DNA from: Plectrocnemia conspersa
Lineage: Eukaryota > Arthropoda > Insecta > Trichoptera > Polycentropodidae
Direction of reading: 5' to 3'
Assembly (NCBI GenBank): GCA_009617715.1
Contig: VTFK01000015.1
Span: 1,302,001-1,366,000, forward strand
DNA: 64,000 nucleotides
Shown: positions 24,939-33,330 of the stretch, piece after piece
Position numbering within the stretch: position 1 is the stretch's first letter
How the letters are laid out: each line of letters begins with the position of its first letter
Notes under the pieces: generated by a model
Seen by the model: the letters and a program-made list of their open reading frames with translations, nothing else
What the model was told of the DNA's origin: nothing
The model's database searches: none
Translations under genes and position numbers: made by a program

Positions 24939-27900
24939 TTTTAGGGTATCTCTTCAATCTCATAGTAGCGGATCGTTAGATTCTATGTTGAACGTTTCAA
25001 ATGATGAAGAGATCCAAACTATAATGGATCGCAATTCAACCAATCTAGACGATTCCAGTTCAACTATAGACGGTAAATAATTTATTTTCGTATTTTTACG
25101 ATGTACAACTAAATCATATTTTTTTTAATTCAGGTGCCATAAACTTTCAACCTTACAATAACAACAGATTATCTCAAGAATCCAATTCGACGGTGTGTAC
25201 AACGTCCAGTACGTGCACCGGTCTCAATAGGCTATCCAATGAAATTGTTCCACAGTCGTACCCCATGTTCTTTAACGACTCAGTCGGAAATCAATTTACG
25301 AATCACAACAGGTTTTCGAGCGAATCTGGCTTTGCGTCGATGGGAAATACGAGAGCTTCCGATATATCGTACACCAGTATGAATTCATCGACGATGCAAA
25401 ATCAGAAGTGCGTTTCGTTCATCGATGCCACTCCAACGCCCGGTGATATGCAGATGACTTTACTATCAGAGCTATCCATGGACGGCATGGTTAAAATGCC
25501 TTCTCCGACCAAACCGAACCTTACGTCTTTAGCGGCTGTCGTTCAGCAGACTTGCAAGCAGATATCGTCATCGAAGACCATTATTGAACAAAACTCAAAA
25601 GTTTTTTCATCGAGCGAAAGCAATTTCTTCTCTAATTCTTCAGCGTTTGAGTACACCCAAAAAGAACAATCGTCGCAGAGCTTTGTTAAAACGCAGAAAA
25701 CTACTATAATAGACGGAAGCAATATCACTAGCGTGAGCAGTAGCAACGTCAGCAATTCGGCATCATCGGAAGTAGTTAAAATTGACGGTAGCGCCGACGT
25801 CACCGATAACGTTGTGCCACCCGCTTTGCCTGTCAAAACTAGAAAGCAGAGCAAATTTTCCGATAAGTCGCTCAATCAGAGCTTTCCGTTGTTCAACACC
25901 ATAGTGGACGATCAAGTTATAGAATTAAGGTTCGATAATAGATGCGATAGTAACTACTATTGTTGAAATATGTGTTAATTTAATGTGTTTGTAATCCTTA
26001 GAGATCGTATGACTTCTTGTGTGCTTCACGGTCAACCAGAAGGCGTAATGCAACGACCTCACACATTAATAGATCAATCTCTTTCGAGCGGACAACCTCC
26101 ACCGTTACCAATGAAGAAAAAACACAGTCAGTATTAATAATAACAACCATATTCTTAGATAGGAATATATTTGAGTCATCAAAATCTATTATGTATTATC
26201 ATTCATTTATATCGATAATTTTATACTGCATATGATAAATTGATATTATCAGGGACGCATTTCAGATTTTTTTTAGGAGGGGCAAAGGTTGGCCAGTCAG
26301 TGGTCGTTTTAATAATATTTCCATTTCATTAACCGTGCTGTCGCCAACTCAGTGGAAACACTCGGTTATCTAGTGTTCATATTAAGATTTACAATAAATG
26401 AGAATCGAATAAAGCATATCTAAACCGAATTTTGATCAATAGGAGAACACAAAAAACAATTATCCCTTCTCAGAAGTCAAAAATCCACATCAAAAGCAAT
26501 AAAATCGTATATGTGCCGTTGCTGTGGGGACACTCGTTACCGAGCGTTCCTACTGCAACAGCGCCAACACAATTTTATTGCTTTTGATGTGGATTTTTGA
26601 CTTCTGAGAAGGGAAAATTTGTTTTACTTCAGGCCCGAAATGTTATAACAAAAACAAAATTTATTGAAACATTTTTTCGAAAATGCATCAATAGTGTTTT
26701 ATGACGACATATAAAAAAATATTCAGTGTGTCATTTTTACCATCATTTACCCAGAAAAATGCAATATTTTTTGTTTCTAAGCCAGGGTTGTCATAAAATA
26801 TAATAATAAAACAATATTATAAAAAATATATAATAAAAAATAATACAGATGTATAAAAACAAAATGCTAGGTTTGTCACATAGCTATTAGAAAAAATAAT
26901 TATAGTAAAATTTCGTAAAAAAAATTGATCCACAAAAATTCGTGTAAAAAGTGATAGAATACACAGATAAAAAGAATATTGCTTCCCTAAATTTTAAAAA
27001 GGTGCTATTTGAAAATATAACAAATTGTAGTACACAAAATCGTGTAAAAAAAGGTAATAATAAAAACCAAATAAATAAATATATTAGAATCAGGATTTGA
27101 TTTCAGCTTTTTTTTAATATTTCTATTTCATTAAGAATTACAGTATTTAATAAAATGACTTGAATTTTTCTGCCCAAATTCAAAGGGGTGCAAATGCCCT
27201 CACTTGCCCCCCTCTCCCCTCCAAATGCCATCCCTGGATAATATTGTATAAAAAGTTTATTTTTGTTATGTTTCACTGTGATTTTGATGACTCATTTGAT
27301 TATGTATTACTTTGGTGTTGGAATATCAATTAACTGGTATTTAACAATTCATAACGTGGTTATATAAATATACTTATCTTATGTAATTTTGAGCGACTTT
27401 TTGAGTGGAAAATATCAAATTTAAACATATTTTATTTATTTTATCATTTACACTCAAAGGGTTAATAAAGTTCCATTGAAATTAATTGAATGTTGAGGAT
27501 ATATAAATAATTTGGTGTTAATATAATTAGATTTAAGTGTTGTTTGGGTTTGCCTCTTTTCCATTAAAATGCAATGTCTTAATTGATTTAAAAAATAACT
27601 GTTTGTTGATGTTTCATATTATTTTTTATTTTATAATGGTGATGGATTACATAATTTAATGGATAGATGGTGATATGGGCTCAAATCAGATTTACAAATA
27701 TTTGTACAAAATTCTTCGAAGTAAATATGATAAAAAAAAACGTTATTTTTTAAATTTGAATTTTGTATATATATATTTGTCAATCGGTATGTTTAAAAAT
27801 GTTCGTATATGTACTTTATGATTGTTTGTAATTTCTGAGTTAACCTTGTTGTTTTGTATCTTTACTCTTTCCCGTCCCCTCAATTACCGTGCCCTCTTCA

Positions 27901-30900
27901 GTGTTCCAACATGTCGCTTACTCGGGTGAGTTCATATGGATTAAACATTTTTAATTTTCTGCTTGACTGCCATATACATAAACACACCTGTGGATACTAA
28001 CAGCTTGTTCGTTAATTTAGTATAATTAGATATCAATATTGTTAACTAATGCATGATTTACATCTGACATTATATTACTGTTAAATAACTCGATTGACAC
28101 AGTTTGTTTTTTCAACATTTTAATTAATATTTCATTATTTTATTTTGAGTTATATAACAGTATTTTTTTATGAATTAAAGCATTGCTTATCTCGCATGCC
28201 GTTGACGATCCAGTATTAATAAGCAATATTTTTTAGTTATGGCATATATGGAGATGTTCGGGAACTGCAGCCATACGTCGCAAAACTCCACCGATTTCCT
28301 ACGGCACTCGCTGCACGAGCACCACCAGCACGCCGCTGCCCACTGCATGTCGTCTATTCAGCAATTTTCAAATCCGTCGCTGACTACGATCGCCAGCAAT
28401 CAGGCAGTATTCGCACGCAACGGTCAGACCATGCACGGTTTGACCCAAAATGGTCACATCATTACCAGCAGCAGCTTGGGCTATAACCAACAATTGACAC
28501 AGAGTCACACGCTGCATCACTTCAATATGTCGGCGACGAACGGAAATCTCAGTAATCAGAATTTGAGGTATGTCAATCGATCAATCAACGCTGGGCTTAA
28601 AGAACGGAATATCATTTGACTCATTTTTTACAGTGGTTTCTCATCGCCCATGCGCTCTCCAAGGCTAACGAGCGAAGATGCACTGAAATCTGATGCTTCA
28701 TCAATAACCAGTGTCTCCACGAACAGCTCCATACCACCAGTTCCGTCGAGTCCAGTTTTATCAACAGTACCGCCAGCTTTACCACCAAAACGAATTAAAA
28801 TAAAACCGGTATTTTTTTACCCCTTATTTAACCCTTTAGTTTCCATAATCAAATCTATCAGCTTTTGTTACTTTGGCGAGAATTTGCCAGATCATTATTA
28901 AAGACATGAAATCAAATACATTTTTAATGGGTTGTAGGGAAAATATATTTTTTTTATTATTGGATATTAATAATCGATATGTGCATGATTGCTTTTTTTT
29001 ACCTCATGTTAATTAATATATTATTATTTTAAGACTCCGAATCATTCACCTGCTAAACCACCGTTAAGTCCAAAGCCGCCGCAGTCAGCGCAAAACGAGT
29101 CGAGCTCTCCAACAACGCCCGCTCAGTTAACCTGTACGACGCCGCTCAGCGGACGTAATTCCAGTAGTCCTGCGCCCCAATTTCAATTTGATCCGCCAGC
29201 GGTGTCAATCGATACGTCACTTTTATTGGTAAGTATAGCTTTAAATCATTCATATCAATCTAACATATTTATATATTGCAATTATATGTATTTCATCAGA
29301 ATGCTGAAGATGAACAGTGGCAGCGGCCTAACCCCAACAAGCCCGGAAAGTTCCCGGTCGACGATATCGATTTAGATTCGAGCACACGGCCTAATTCCAG
29401 TCCTAGTAATAAAGAGGTAGATTCTAGTATAGATCCAGAGGTAAATATAATTTGTAAAATTCTCTTATCAAAATGCCCTACGCCGACGACAGTATCAATA
29501 AATGTTTTTATTTTTCAGACTGAAAGTGAACCAGATATAATATTAGAAATGGACGTCTCTTCCCGAATAGTCTGGAAGCCGTCGGCCGAGGAAGGACCTG
29601 ATATTCGTGGCGGACATCCCGATGCTTTAATTGTTCATGCCATCAAATCTAACAAAGGTTTATATTTGTATTTAATATAAATTCCAAATTTTTTACTACT
29701 GCGCTCTAATATTTTATTTATTAAAATTTTGGTGTAAATAACAATATTGAAAAAATTATAAATGCATGATCTAATATCGCAGCAATATTTGTAAATATAA
29801 AAAAATTATCCATGCTGTTATTTAATAAAAACATTTACGACAAAAATACTTTTAAGAACACTAATTTATCGCTCTTTTTATCTGTTTGTTATCCATCACA
29901 ATTTTTTGTACACAAAAAAGTTTCAGATTTTTAAAACAACATAATTTGTTTTAAAAATGCAGATCAATGATTTAAAAAAGAAAATCATATATGTTAGGCC
30001 AAATTGTATGCGACTAATATTTTTTTTACTCTAATAAACATTTATAACTCAAATTTAAATTATATTACTTTTAACAGGAGTAGAAATAAATTAGTTTATG
30101 ACAGATAAATCTTTCGAATAAAAATATAAATGTAAAATAAATATTAAATGTGTAATAAATAAAATAATATAAATAAATCACACCTCAATTACATAAATAT
30201 CACAATAATGAATTATATAAAAAAAATTTCAAATGTCGCATTTTGAACCAACTGCTTTCTCATAAGGTTTCTTCGAATAATCGTAACTGACAAAAAATAA
30301 GGAATAATATATTTTATTGGAATAAATTGGCGATTGGTGCTCTGGTCATCCAGAAACGGTCGATCAAAGACGATGTTATATTAGATTTATTATTCCAAAA
30401 GAAGAAAGATTTGGCGCTCGTATTTTCGAAAATATTTTTTTTTTATAATTAATGAAAGTGTTCAAATTAAAATAATTTGTTATTAAGATATTTAATATAT
30501 CGAAACAATAGTTGCCGGTGTATTCGAATGCTTTGGTTATGCTAATCAATAAACATGGTGAATCATGGGGGTGATCAGATTATTTTTTTGGTCAATTAAT
30601 TAAAATAATAATGTCAATACCGGTATTGACATTATTATTTAGTATTGAAAATTCCGATACCATGGCAATCAATCATTTACGTATTGTATTTGCTTTTTAA
30701 TTTTTGTCAATTAAAAAGCAGAACGAAATTCCTGTAACTTTGTAAACATCCATCGTATATTCACATTTTGATCAATTAATTTTTCTTTGCGGAAAATTCT
30801 ACCATATATCAAAATGATTTTTCTATCGAATATAAATAAATAATTTTGTATCGGTTATCATCATTTTCTTCTGTATAAATGTATATTAATTTTTTGGATG

Positions 30901-33330
30901 ATCTAATACATAGCAATATATATTTACTAACTCTGTATATTTTATTTTATTTTCTCATTGTTTTGTAATAATTATAGTTATTTTTTAATCGAATATTTAT
31001 TTTAAAAACTAGTGTTGTCAAAGATTGAAATCCCTCGTTGAAATCCTTTATCACCAACCAAGTCTATCTGATACTAAGAATATTTAAATACATTAGCACT
31101 TTTATTTTATTTATTTCTATTACATAAAATAAGCTACAGCTTTTAAATAATACATTTCCATCGCTTATCGGAAATTTGCTTTTAATTTTAAAATAATATA
31201 AAAGATATGCTTTTAGTCAAATTATAGCTTTATTTTTAATACAATGTAACTCATATTTTTTACATATAGATTCTGTGTATTGATTAACACTTTGAAATGA
31301 AACATAATGTTAATCGGAATGCACGGAATCCAAATGCTGAAATGATTTACATATGTTTAGAAATAAGCCGAGAAAGTATATAATATTTATATTTATAAAT
31401 AAAAAAGCTTAAGCTTGAATTATTACATATTATTTTTAATGTTGCACAATTGATCTTTTTTTGCAAACTCATGTGCTTTTCCATTTCCATCGCCTTTCTA
31501 AATGAAGACAAGGACGCAAGTAAGTGACCCTTCTCTCGTTGAAGCATATAGAATAAATGTAGAAAATTTAAAATTCACTATCGACGTCTTATAATGTATA
31601 TTTCATAAATTTCAGACTTTTCCTATCAAGAGGCATTCCTTACCACATATAGAACGTTTGTATCACCACTCGAATTGATAGAAAAATTAAGAAGACGCCA
31701 CTCTTATTTAGTGATGAACGGAAAAAACACCAAAGCGAGAGAAGTGCAGTCTTTACTCACCAGAGTAGTGGGAGATCTTACGTAAGTGAAATAAAATATA
31801 AATATTTTATGGTGTGTTACATATGATCATTTTACAGTTTTGCCGATTTGGACAACGATCTACTGTTGATCATCGTCGACTTTGTCTATAATCTCGTACG
31901 ATCCGTTGACCTTGCCATGGCTAAAGTTTTACGATCCGTTATCGTCGATAAATACATGAATAAAAAATTGATGGTTCGGATATTTATTTATTTAGAAAGT
32001 TTACGTTGATTGACTGGTGATATTTAAATTATATGATACTGCAGGTACAGCAGCAGTTAACGCTCAACAGCTGTCAGTGGACAACCACTACATTAGTACG
32101 ATCATTGCTCGAACAAAAAGCGGAAGCAATCGCCGAACAAATGACACTACTGGACGCGGAATTGTTCACGATGATTCCGGCTCCGGAAGCTTTGCTCTGG
32201 GCTAGGGATCAATGTGAAGAGCGGAGTCCAAATTTGACGCGTTTCACCGAACACTTCAACAAAATGAGCTACTGGTAAAATTCTACATTATAAATATATA
32301 TGTAATGAAATGATTTGGATATTATAATTATTTTAATTTCTAGGGCTCGATCTCGTATTTTGGAACAAAGCGAAGCTCGCGAACGCGAGAAATACGTACT
32401 GAAGTTCATGAAAGTCATGAAACACTTACGTAAAATGAACAACTTTAACTCGTATTTGGCTCTATTGTCCGCGTTGGAGTCTTCTCCGATACGTCGATTA
32501 GATTGGCAGAAGCAAATAACGGACGGATTGAAAGAGTACGGCGCTCTGATTGACAGCAGTTCGAGCTTCAGAGCTTATAGGACGGCGCTGGCAGAGACGC
32601 AACCACCATGTATTCCATATCTGTAAGGAAATTAACTCGTTTTAAAAGCTAGGTTATCCCTTTGCTTGCCAAAATTTAATACATTGACTTTGCCAGATCC
32701 AACAACATCATTTAAAAAAGAACCTGATACATGTTTAATAAATTGTAGCTGCTTCTGAGGAAAATAACATTTTTTCCGAACATTTTTTTGTTATATAATT
32801 CATCAATATTAAGATAGTGATCCCAAAAACTTAGCAACCAAAGGGCTAAGATTAAATTATAGATATAAACCCTGAGATAATGCTTATAAATATATTTATA
32901 CTTTACATCATAATATAAAATATATGAGCAGTTTGACAAAATAATATATTATTTTGAAATCTTTGCATCATATTAATTGTTAATATATTATAACATTACA
33001 TTTACAGAGGAATGGTGTTACAAGATTTGACTTTTGTGCATATTGGTAATCCGGATCAATTGCCTGACAACAGTATTAACTTTTCAAAACGCTGGCAACA
33101 GTATCACATATTAGAAAATATGAAGCGTTTCAGCAAAGCGTAAGTAATTTTTATTATATCATATTATTTTATTACATTATCTATTAATTTTTTTTTGTAT
33201 ATACAGACAATACACGTTTAAAAAGAATGAGAAAATCATTGCTATGTTCAACGGATTCGATGATATCTTGAACGAAGAAACCTTATGGCAAATATCGGAG
33301 TCGATTAAACCGAGACCTGGAAAAGGTTAA
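8782..33330 (+). CDS. RAPGEF1 (C3G): Rap guanine nucleotide exchange factor 1 (C3G), complete multi-exon coding region
   Basis: C3G is recruited by Crk-family SH3 adaptors and loads GTP on Rap1 at membranes and junctions (family knowledge). The spliced frame of 21 exons gives 1619 residues, longer than human C3G because of a long N-terminal exon and a serine-rich central exon. Order: novel N-terminus (1-256); conserved C3G N-terminal helices (about 330-455, including KKLEMLPGNGTIVLETI); four Crk-SH3-type PxLPxK motifs in exons 7, 9, 10 and 12; REM domain (about 1245-1365); catalytic CDC25/RasGEF domain (about 1390-1600). Every exon junction keeps phase. The start is the ATG at 8813, because TAA at 8804-8806 precedes it in frame. 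The acceptor at 8781 shows a further 5' untranslated exon exists upstream. Identity as C3G is near certain. Inclusion of exon 1 rests on phase compatibility across a 13.9-kb intron. Confidence 0.95.
8813..9581 (+). CDS. RAPGEF1 (C3G): C3G coding exon 1 (long isoform N-terminus)
   Basis: Acceptor CTCTCGTTGCAG ends at 8781 and donor G|gtatga begins at 9582, leaving phase 1, which matches exon 2 at 23513. The exon encodes 256 residues rich in Asn, Ser, Lys and Tyr, with repeated short motifs of the form GKSLEDLA / GKSLQNLT around residues 122-162, and a basic helical patch (KLKEKAALRLAARILESGVY) near residues 220-240. The 3' half has clearly higher GC at third positions, typical of real coding sequence here. 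I recognise no domain. It may be an insect-type extension not present in vertebrate C3G. Confidence 0.8.
9582..11100 (+). other. Start of C3G intron 1; mostly featureless AT-rich DNA
   Basis: Intron 1 runs 9582-23512. This first part has no open frame of note. It holds a perfect inverted repeat at 10656-10696 (listed separately), and from about 10850 becomes CpG-richer toward the candidate alternative first exon. Confidence 0.6.
10656..10696. repeat. Perfect 17-bp inverted repeat (hairpin)
   Basis: Arms GTTCATATGACAACAAA (10656-10672) and its exact complement (10680-10696) flank a 7-nt loop. No target duplication or other transposon hallmark was found. Confidence 0.85.
10840..11199 (+). promoter_or_regulatory. 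Candidate alternative promoter / 5' UTR of C3G
   Basis: This stretch is CpG-richer than the surrounding intron and ends at an ATG-containing, donor-bounded exon (11200-11233). A TCAGTA initiator-like site lies at 11175-11180, but no exact DPE sits at the required spacing, so the start site is unresolved. Confidence 0.35.
11200..11233 (+). CDS. RAPGEF1 (C3G): Candidate alternative first coding exon of C3G (11 codons)
   Basis: ATG at 11200 opens MRSYGSVLGVT plus one base, then a strong donor G|gtaagg at 11234. Phase 1 is exactly what exon 2 (23513) needs, giving a junction residue Gly followed by LEGTEIV. An in-frame TGA at 11194-11196 makes the ATG a true start. Use of this exon would replace the 256-residue N-terminus with 11 residues. 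No cDNA supports it here. The chance of ATG, stop, donor and phase coinciding is low but not negligible in 14 kb. Confidence 0.5.
11765..12412. mobile_element. Probable MITE with repeated sub-terminal motif
   Basis: The left part (11765-11905) repeats ATTTATATTAAATGGTCA-like units at least three times. The right part (12340-12412) contains complementary units (GACCATTTAATAGAAATTT). Outer sequences AATGCGG and its inverse GAATGCGG flank them. The interior has no coding capacity. Confidence 0.4.
12548..12755 (-). mobile_element. tRNA-derived SINE, copy 1
   Basis: Read on the minus strand, the tRNA-like head (GGATTCGAATTA-type B box at about 12700) is followed by the family body, which includes AATCGGAATTA and GATTTTCCTAATTTCAC. 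It shares this structure with copies at 17.9, 38.1, 39.0, 59.2 and 62.6 kb. It lies in C3G intron 1. Confidence 0.6.
13130..13770 (+). pseudogene. Degraded LINE reverse-transcriptase fragment
   Basis: Translation recovers SKYVDDLKVLQSICTNADSL near 13137 (a YxDD box region) and an ADSLSLQKA stretch. A thumb-like segment GLYPYLYPSAFFLKAL near 13598 is similar to GYYPLFFPSPFILEAL of the 4.7-kb copy. Stops and frame changes throughout show it is dead. It lies in C3G intron 1. Confidence 0.6.
13771..16200 (+). other. C3G intron 1, AT-rich, with a GC-richer patch at 15480-16070
   Basis: The patch at 15480-16070 holds overlapping open frames on both strands (106 aa on +, 83 and 68 aa on -). None has a recognised domain, and strand competition argues against calling a gene. 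Sequence at 14510-14640 carries AATATTCG-type motifs like the elements near 59-62 kb. The rest shows nothing. Confidence 0.4.
16205..16640 (+). pseudogene. LINE fragment related to the 13.1-kb relic
   Basis: The segment near 16220 encodes ADTLKVFQSVLD, matching the YADDLKVFQS region of LINE reverse transcriptases. Positions 16380-16440 parallel 13690-13760 (SVDALRFS versus SVDAQRIS). It is frame-broken and short. Confidence 0.45.
16845..17150 (+). repeat. Two successive LINE 3' tails
   Basis: Positions 16885-16970 and 17057-17145 are two near copies of the same tail: a GAAATGTTTG block, GCCATCATGACGCATTGGG, AACCTTTCAAGCCAT, then TAGTCAGATT and an A/TAA-rich end. The GACGCATTGGG core also occurs in the LINE tail at 5172-5182 and inverted near 22215, so these are 3' ends of one LINE clade. 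Confidence 0.7.
17318..17682. mobile_element. MITE with roughly 40-bp terminal inverted repeats (mariner-like)
   Basis: The left end TATACCTTCGTTTCATTTAA continues with CAGAGTCACTTTGAGGT. The right end is its near-exact complement (17641-17682). The 365-bp element is AT-rich and non-coding, and its TA-beginning ends fit a TA target site. It lies in C3G intron 1. Confidence 0.8.
17850..18062 (-). mobile_element. tRNA-derived SINE, copy 2
   Basis: On the minus strand the head reads GATAGACGAATGGTATAAGT (A-box region), then CTGGATTCGAATC (B box). The body contains CGATCGGAATT and GATTTTCCTAATCTCACGGA. This is one of the two best-preserved heads of the family. Confidence 0.75.
18568..18805 (+). 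promoter_or_regulatory. Inr + DPE core promoter and candidate untranslated exon in C3G intron 1
   Basis: TCAGTGC at 18568-18574 matches the arthropod initiator. With A at 18570 as +1, GGACG occupies 18597-18601, that is +28 to +32, the exact position and consensus (RGWYV) of a downstream promoter element. The surrounding 18530-18690 is CpG-rich. A possible donor C|gtgaga follows at 18805/18806. If spliced to C3G exon 2 it would give a short isoform whose first in-frame Met is within exon 2. It could also serve another transcript. Confidence 0.5.
18806..20299 (+). other. C3G intron 1, no gene seen
   Basis: AT-rich. A (TTA)n microsatellite occupies about 20136-20158. No exon-like open frame or repeat terminus was identified. 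Confidence 0.5.
20300..20895 (-). CDS. Unrecognised open frame antisense to C3G intron 1 (probable terminal exon)
   Basis: A frame of about 200 codons ends at a TAG (20300-20302). It is GC-rich against an AT-rich intron. Its beginning is not an ATG: reading back it passes an acceptor-like TCAATTTTCCAG (ending at 20896), then reaches a stop, so it is better read as a 3' terminal exon than as a whole gene. The peptide starts proline-rich (SPPLAPNSPTPPPLPSDSR), then has a strongly basic block (KGRRCRRRVSSKTRR) and a Lys/Glu-rich helical segment. I recognise no family. The first in-frame Met lies 64 codons into the open frame, in ATMPSTYF. No upstream minus-strand exon was identified. Confidence 0.5.
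21005..21150 (+). repeat. Half copy of the AGAAGTCAAAAATCC palindromic MITE family
   Basis: Positions 21040-21115 match the left half of the palindromic element at 26360-26640: AACCGAATTTTGACCAATA, then ACAATTATCCCTTCTC, then AAAAGCAATAAAATCGT. Other half copies lie at 42540-42660 and 56195-56260. Confidence 0.7.
21298..21530 (+). repeat. Degenerate tandem repeat, three units
   Basis: Units starting near 21300, 21350 and 21462 share TTTTTTTACTTYGCRG, then AATTT and TTRRGCAAAAT, then a T-rich spacer and TAAAGG. Units are about 55 bp, diverged, and the third is displaced by extra sequence. Confidence 0.6.
22110..22260. repeat. GGGGCGGAATCAGACT repeat and inverted LINE tail
   Basis: GGGGCGGAATCAGACT near 22160 recurs at 58629, next to the 1606-bp hAT insertion. 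At 22205-22240 the complement of the LINE tail core (GACGCATTGGGTGCACCCTG on the minus strand) is present. Confidence 0.5.
22350..22418 (+). other. tRNA-Ile(AAU)-like relic or SINE head
   Basis: Positions 22357-22367 (TAGCGTGGTAC) resemble an A box. An anticodon arm CTGGA-CTAATAA-TCCAG at 22376-22392 has loop anticodon AAT. The B-box region CATGGGCTCGAAACCC (22398-22413) follows. The T stem is only partly paired and the acceptor stem does not close. It is therefore not a functional tRNA call, but a relic or the head of a separate SINE. Confidence 0.5.
23513..25072 (+). CDS. RAPGEF1 (C3G): C3G exons 2-8: N-terminal helical module and first SH3-binding motif
   Basis: Exons 23513-23708, 23783-23988, 24056-24246, 24316-24484, 24561-24711, 24775-24855 and 24945-25072 join in phase through introns of 62-89 bp. 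Exon 2 encodes a basic helix ending FKEDLLERISAMRSPG. Exons 3-4 match the conserved vertebrate C3G N-terminal region (DLEILVRQIKFDLKHF, KKLEMLPGN, AVVDLIRLCDECM). Exon 6 has the conserved DIPLTPRERQLLEG. Exon 7 holds the first Crk-type motif, PPLPPKHK. A (TA)n tract at 24905-24935 lies directly before the exon 8 acceptor. Confidence 0.93.
25134..25929 (+). CDS. RAPGEF1 (C3G): C3G exon 9: long Ser/Thr-rich linker with an SH3-binding motif
   Basis: Acceptor AATTCAG ends at 25133. The donor is AAG|gttcga at 25930, a weak form, but it gives the phase required by exon 10. The 265-residue product is low-complexity Ser/Thr/Asn with one PPALPVKTRK motif near its end. If the 72-bp intron is retained, translation stops at 25963-25965 after RFDNRCDSNYYC, giving a truncated protein without the GEF domain. 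Confidence 0.9.
26002..26126 (+). CDS. RAPGEF1 (C3G): C3G exon 10: third Crk-type SH3-binding motif
   Basis: Bounded by TCCTTAG|A (26001) and A|gtcagt (26127). It ends with PPPLPMKKKH, aligned with PPPLPEKKNKH of the vertebrate protein. The next residues MAYMEMF in exon 11 match the vertebrate LAYMQLL, fixing the junction. A 2.1-kb intron follows that contains a hAT element and the candidate microexon. Confidence 0.92.
26250..27236. mobile_element. Non-autonomous hAT element in C3G intron 10
   Basis: The ends are CAGGGACGCATTT at 26250 and AAATGCCATCCCTG closing at 27236, giving inverted CAGGGAYGxCATTT termini. The flanks GATATTAT (26242-26249) and GATAATAT (27237-27244) are an 8-bp target duplication with one mismatch, as in hAT insertions. 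At 987 bp it has no transposase frame. It carries a nested palindromic MITE. Confidence 0.7.
26464..26613. repeat. Perfect 42-bp palindromic arms (nested MITE)
   Basis: The arm 26464-26505 starts CCCTTCTCAGAAGTCAAAAA. Its exact 42-bp complement is at 26572-26613, with a 66-nt spacer. The 21.0, 42.6 and 56.2-kb relatives keep only one arm. The uninterrupted identity means either recent insertion or arm homogenisation. Confidence 0.9.
27902..27925 (+). CDS. RAPGEF1 (C3G): Candidate 24-nt microexon of C3G
   Basis: An excellent polypyrimidine tract (27870-27899) and CAG at 27899-27901 precede 24 nt, followed by a consensus donor gtgagt at 27926. Flanking exons join in phase 1, and 24 nt keeps that phase. 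Inclusion inserts eight residues (MFQHVAYS) between PMKKKH and MAYMEMF (the junction codon changes from Ile to Val), immediately after the third SH3-binding motif. It is too short for ORF detection. Expression is not shown. Confidence 0.65.
28237..29440 (+). CDS. RAPGEF1 (C3G): C3G exons 11-14: linker with fourth SH3-binding motif
   Basis: Exons 28237-28567, 28634-28808, 29034-29228 and 29300-29440 encode a His/Asn/Ser-rich linker, then PPALPPKRIKIK (fourth PxLPxK motif) near residue 1100. A Pro/Ser-rich segment and an acidic stretch (DDIDLDSS, EVDSSIDPE) follow before the REM domain. Introns are 66, 225, 71 and 78 bp. Junctions are phase 2, 0, 0 and 0. The linker is poorly conserved and placed by phase, motif and position. 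Confidence 0.92.
29519..31973 (+). CDS. RAPGEF1 (C3G): C3G exons 15-17: REM (RasGEF N-terminal) domain
   Basis: Exons 29519-29657, 31616-31781 and 31838-31973. PDIRGGHPDALIVHA matches the vertebrate start of the domain (PDVRGGSGDILLVHA). EAFLTTYRTFVSPLELIEKL is the REM signature, followed by VRSVDLAMAKVLRSVI helices. REM stabilises the catalytic hairpin in Ras-family GEFs. The 1958-bp intron between the first two exons holds a TACCGGTA-family copy. The last exon ends at ATG|gttcgg, another weak donor. Without that intron the frame stops at 32008-32010. Confidence 0.94.
29960..30675 (+). mobile_element. TACCGGTA-family copy in C3G intron 15
   Basis: The sequence is homologous, inverted, to about 47930-48960. 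Shared blocks include the GGCCAAATTGT region, GGTGCTCTGGTC, CAGAAACGGTCGATCAAAGA, AGATTTGGCGCTC and GCTAATCAATAAACATGGTG. It ends with AATACCGGTATTGACATTAT and ATACCATGGCAATC near 30675, the family right end. No transposase frame is present. Confidence 0.65.
32045..33330 (+). CDS. RAPGEF1 (C3G): C3G exons 18-21: catalytic CDC25/RasGEF domain and stop
   Basis: Exons 32045-32274, 32344-32622, 33008-33139 and 33207-33330. Hallmarks in order: AEQMTLLDAELF; SPNLTRFTEHFNKMSYW; KFMKVMKHLRKMNNFNSYLA; LLSALESSPIRRL; LIDSSSSFRAYRTAL; PPCIPYLG; QDLTFVHIGNPDQLPD; INFSKRWQQYHIL. Each aligns with human C3G without gaps of note. This domain opens the Rap1 nucleotide pocket. The stop TAA is 33328-33330, after IKPRPGKG. 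The first exon starts with a CAG-repeat acceptor. Confidence 0.97.
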
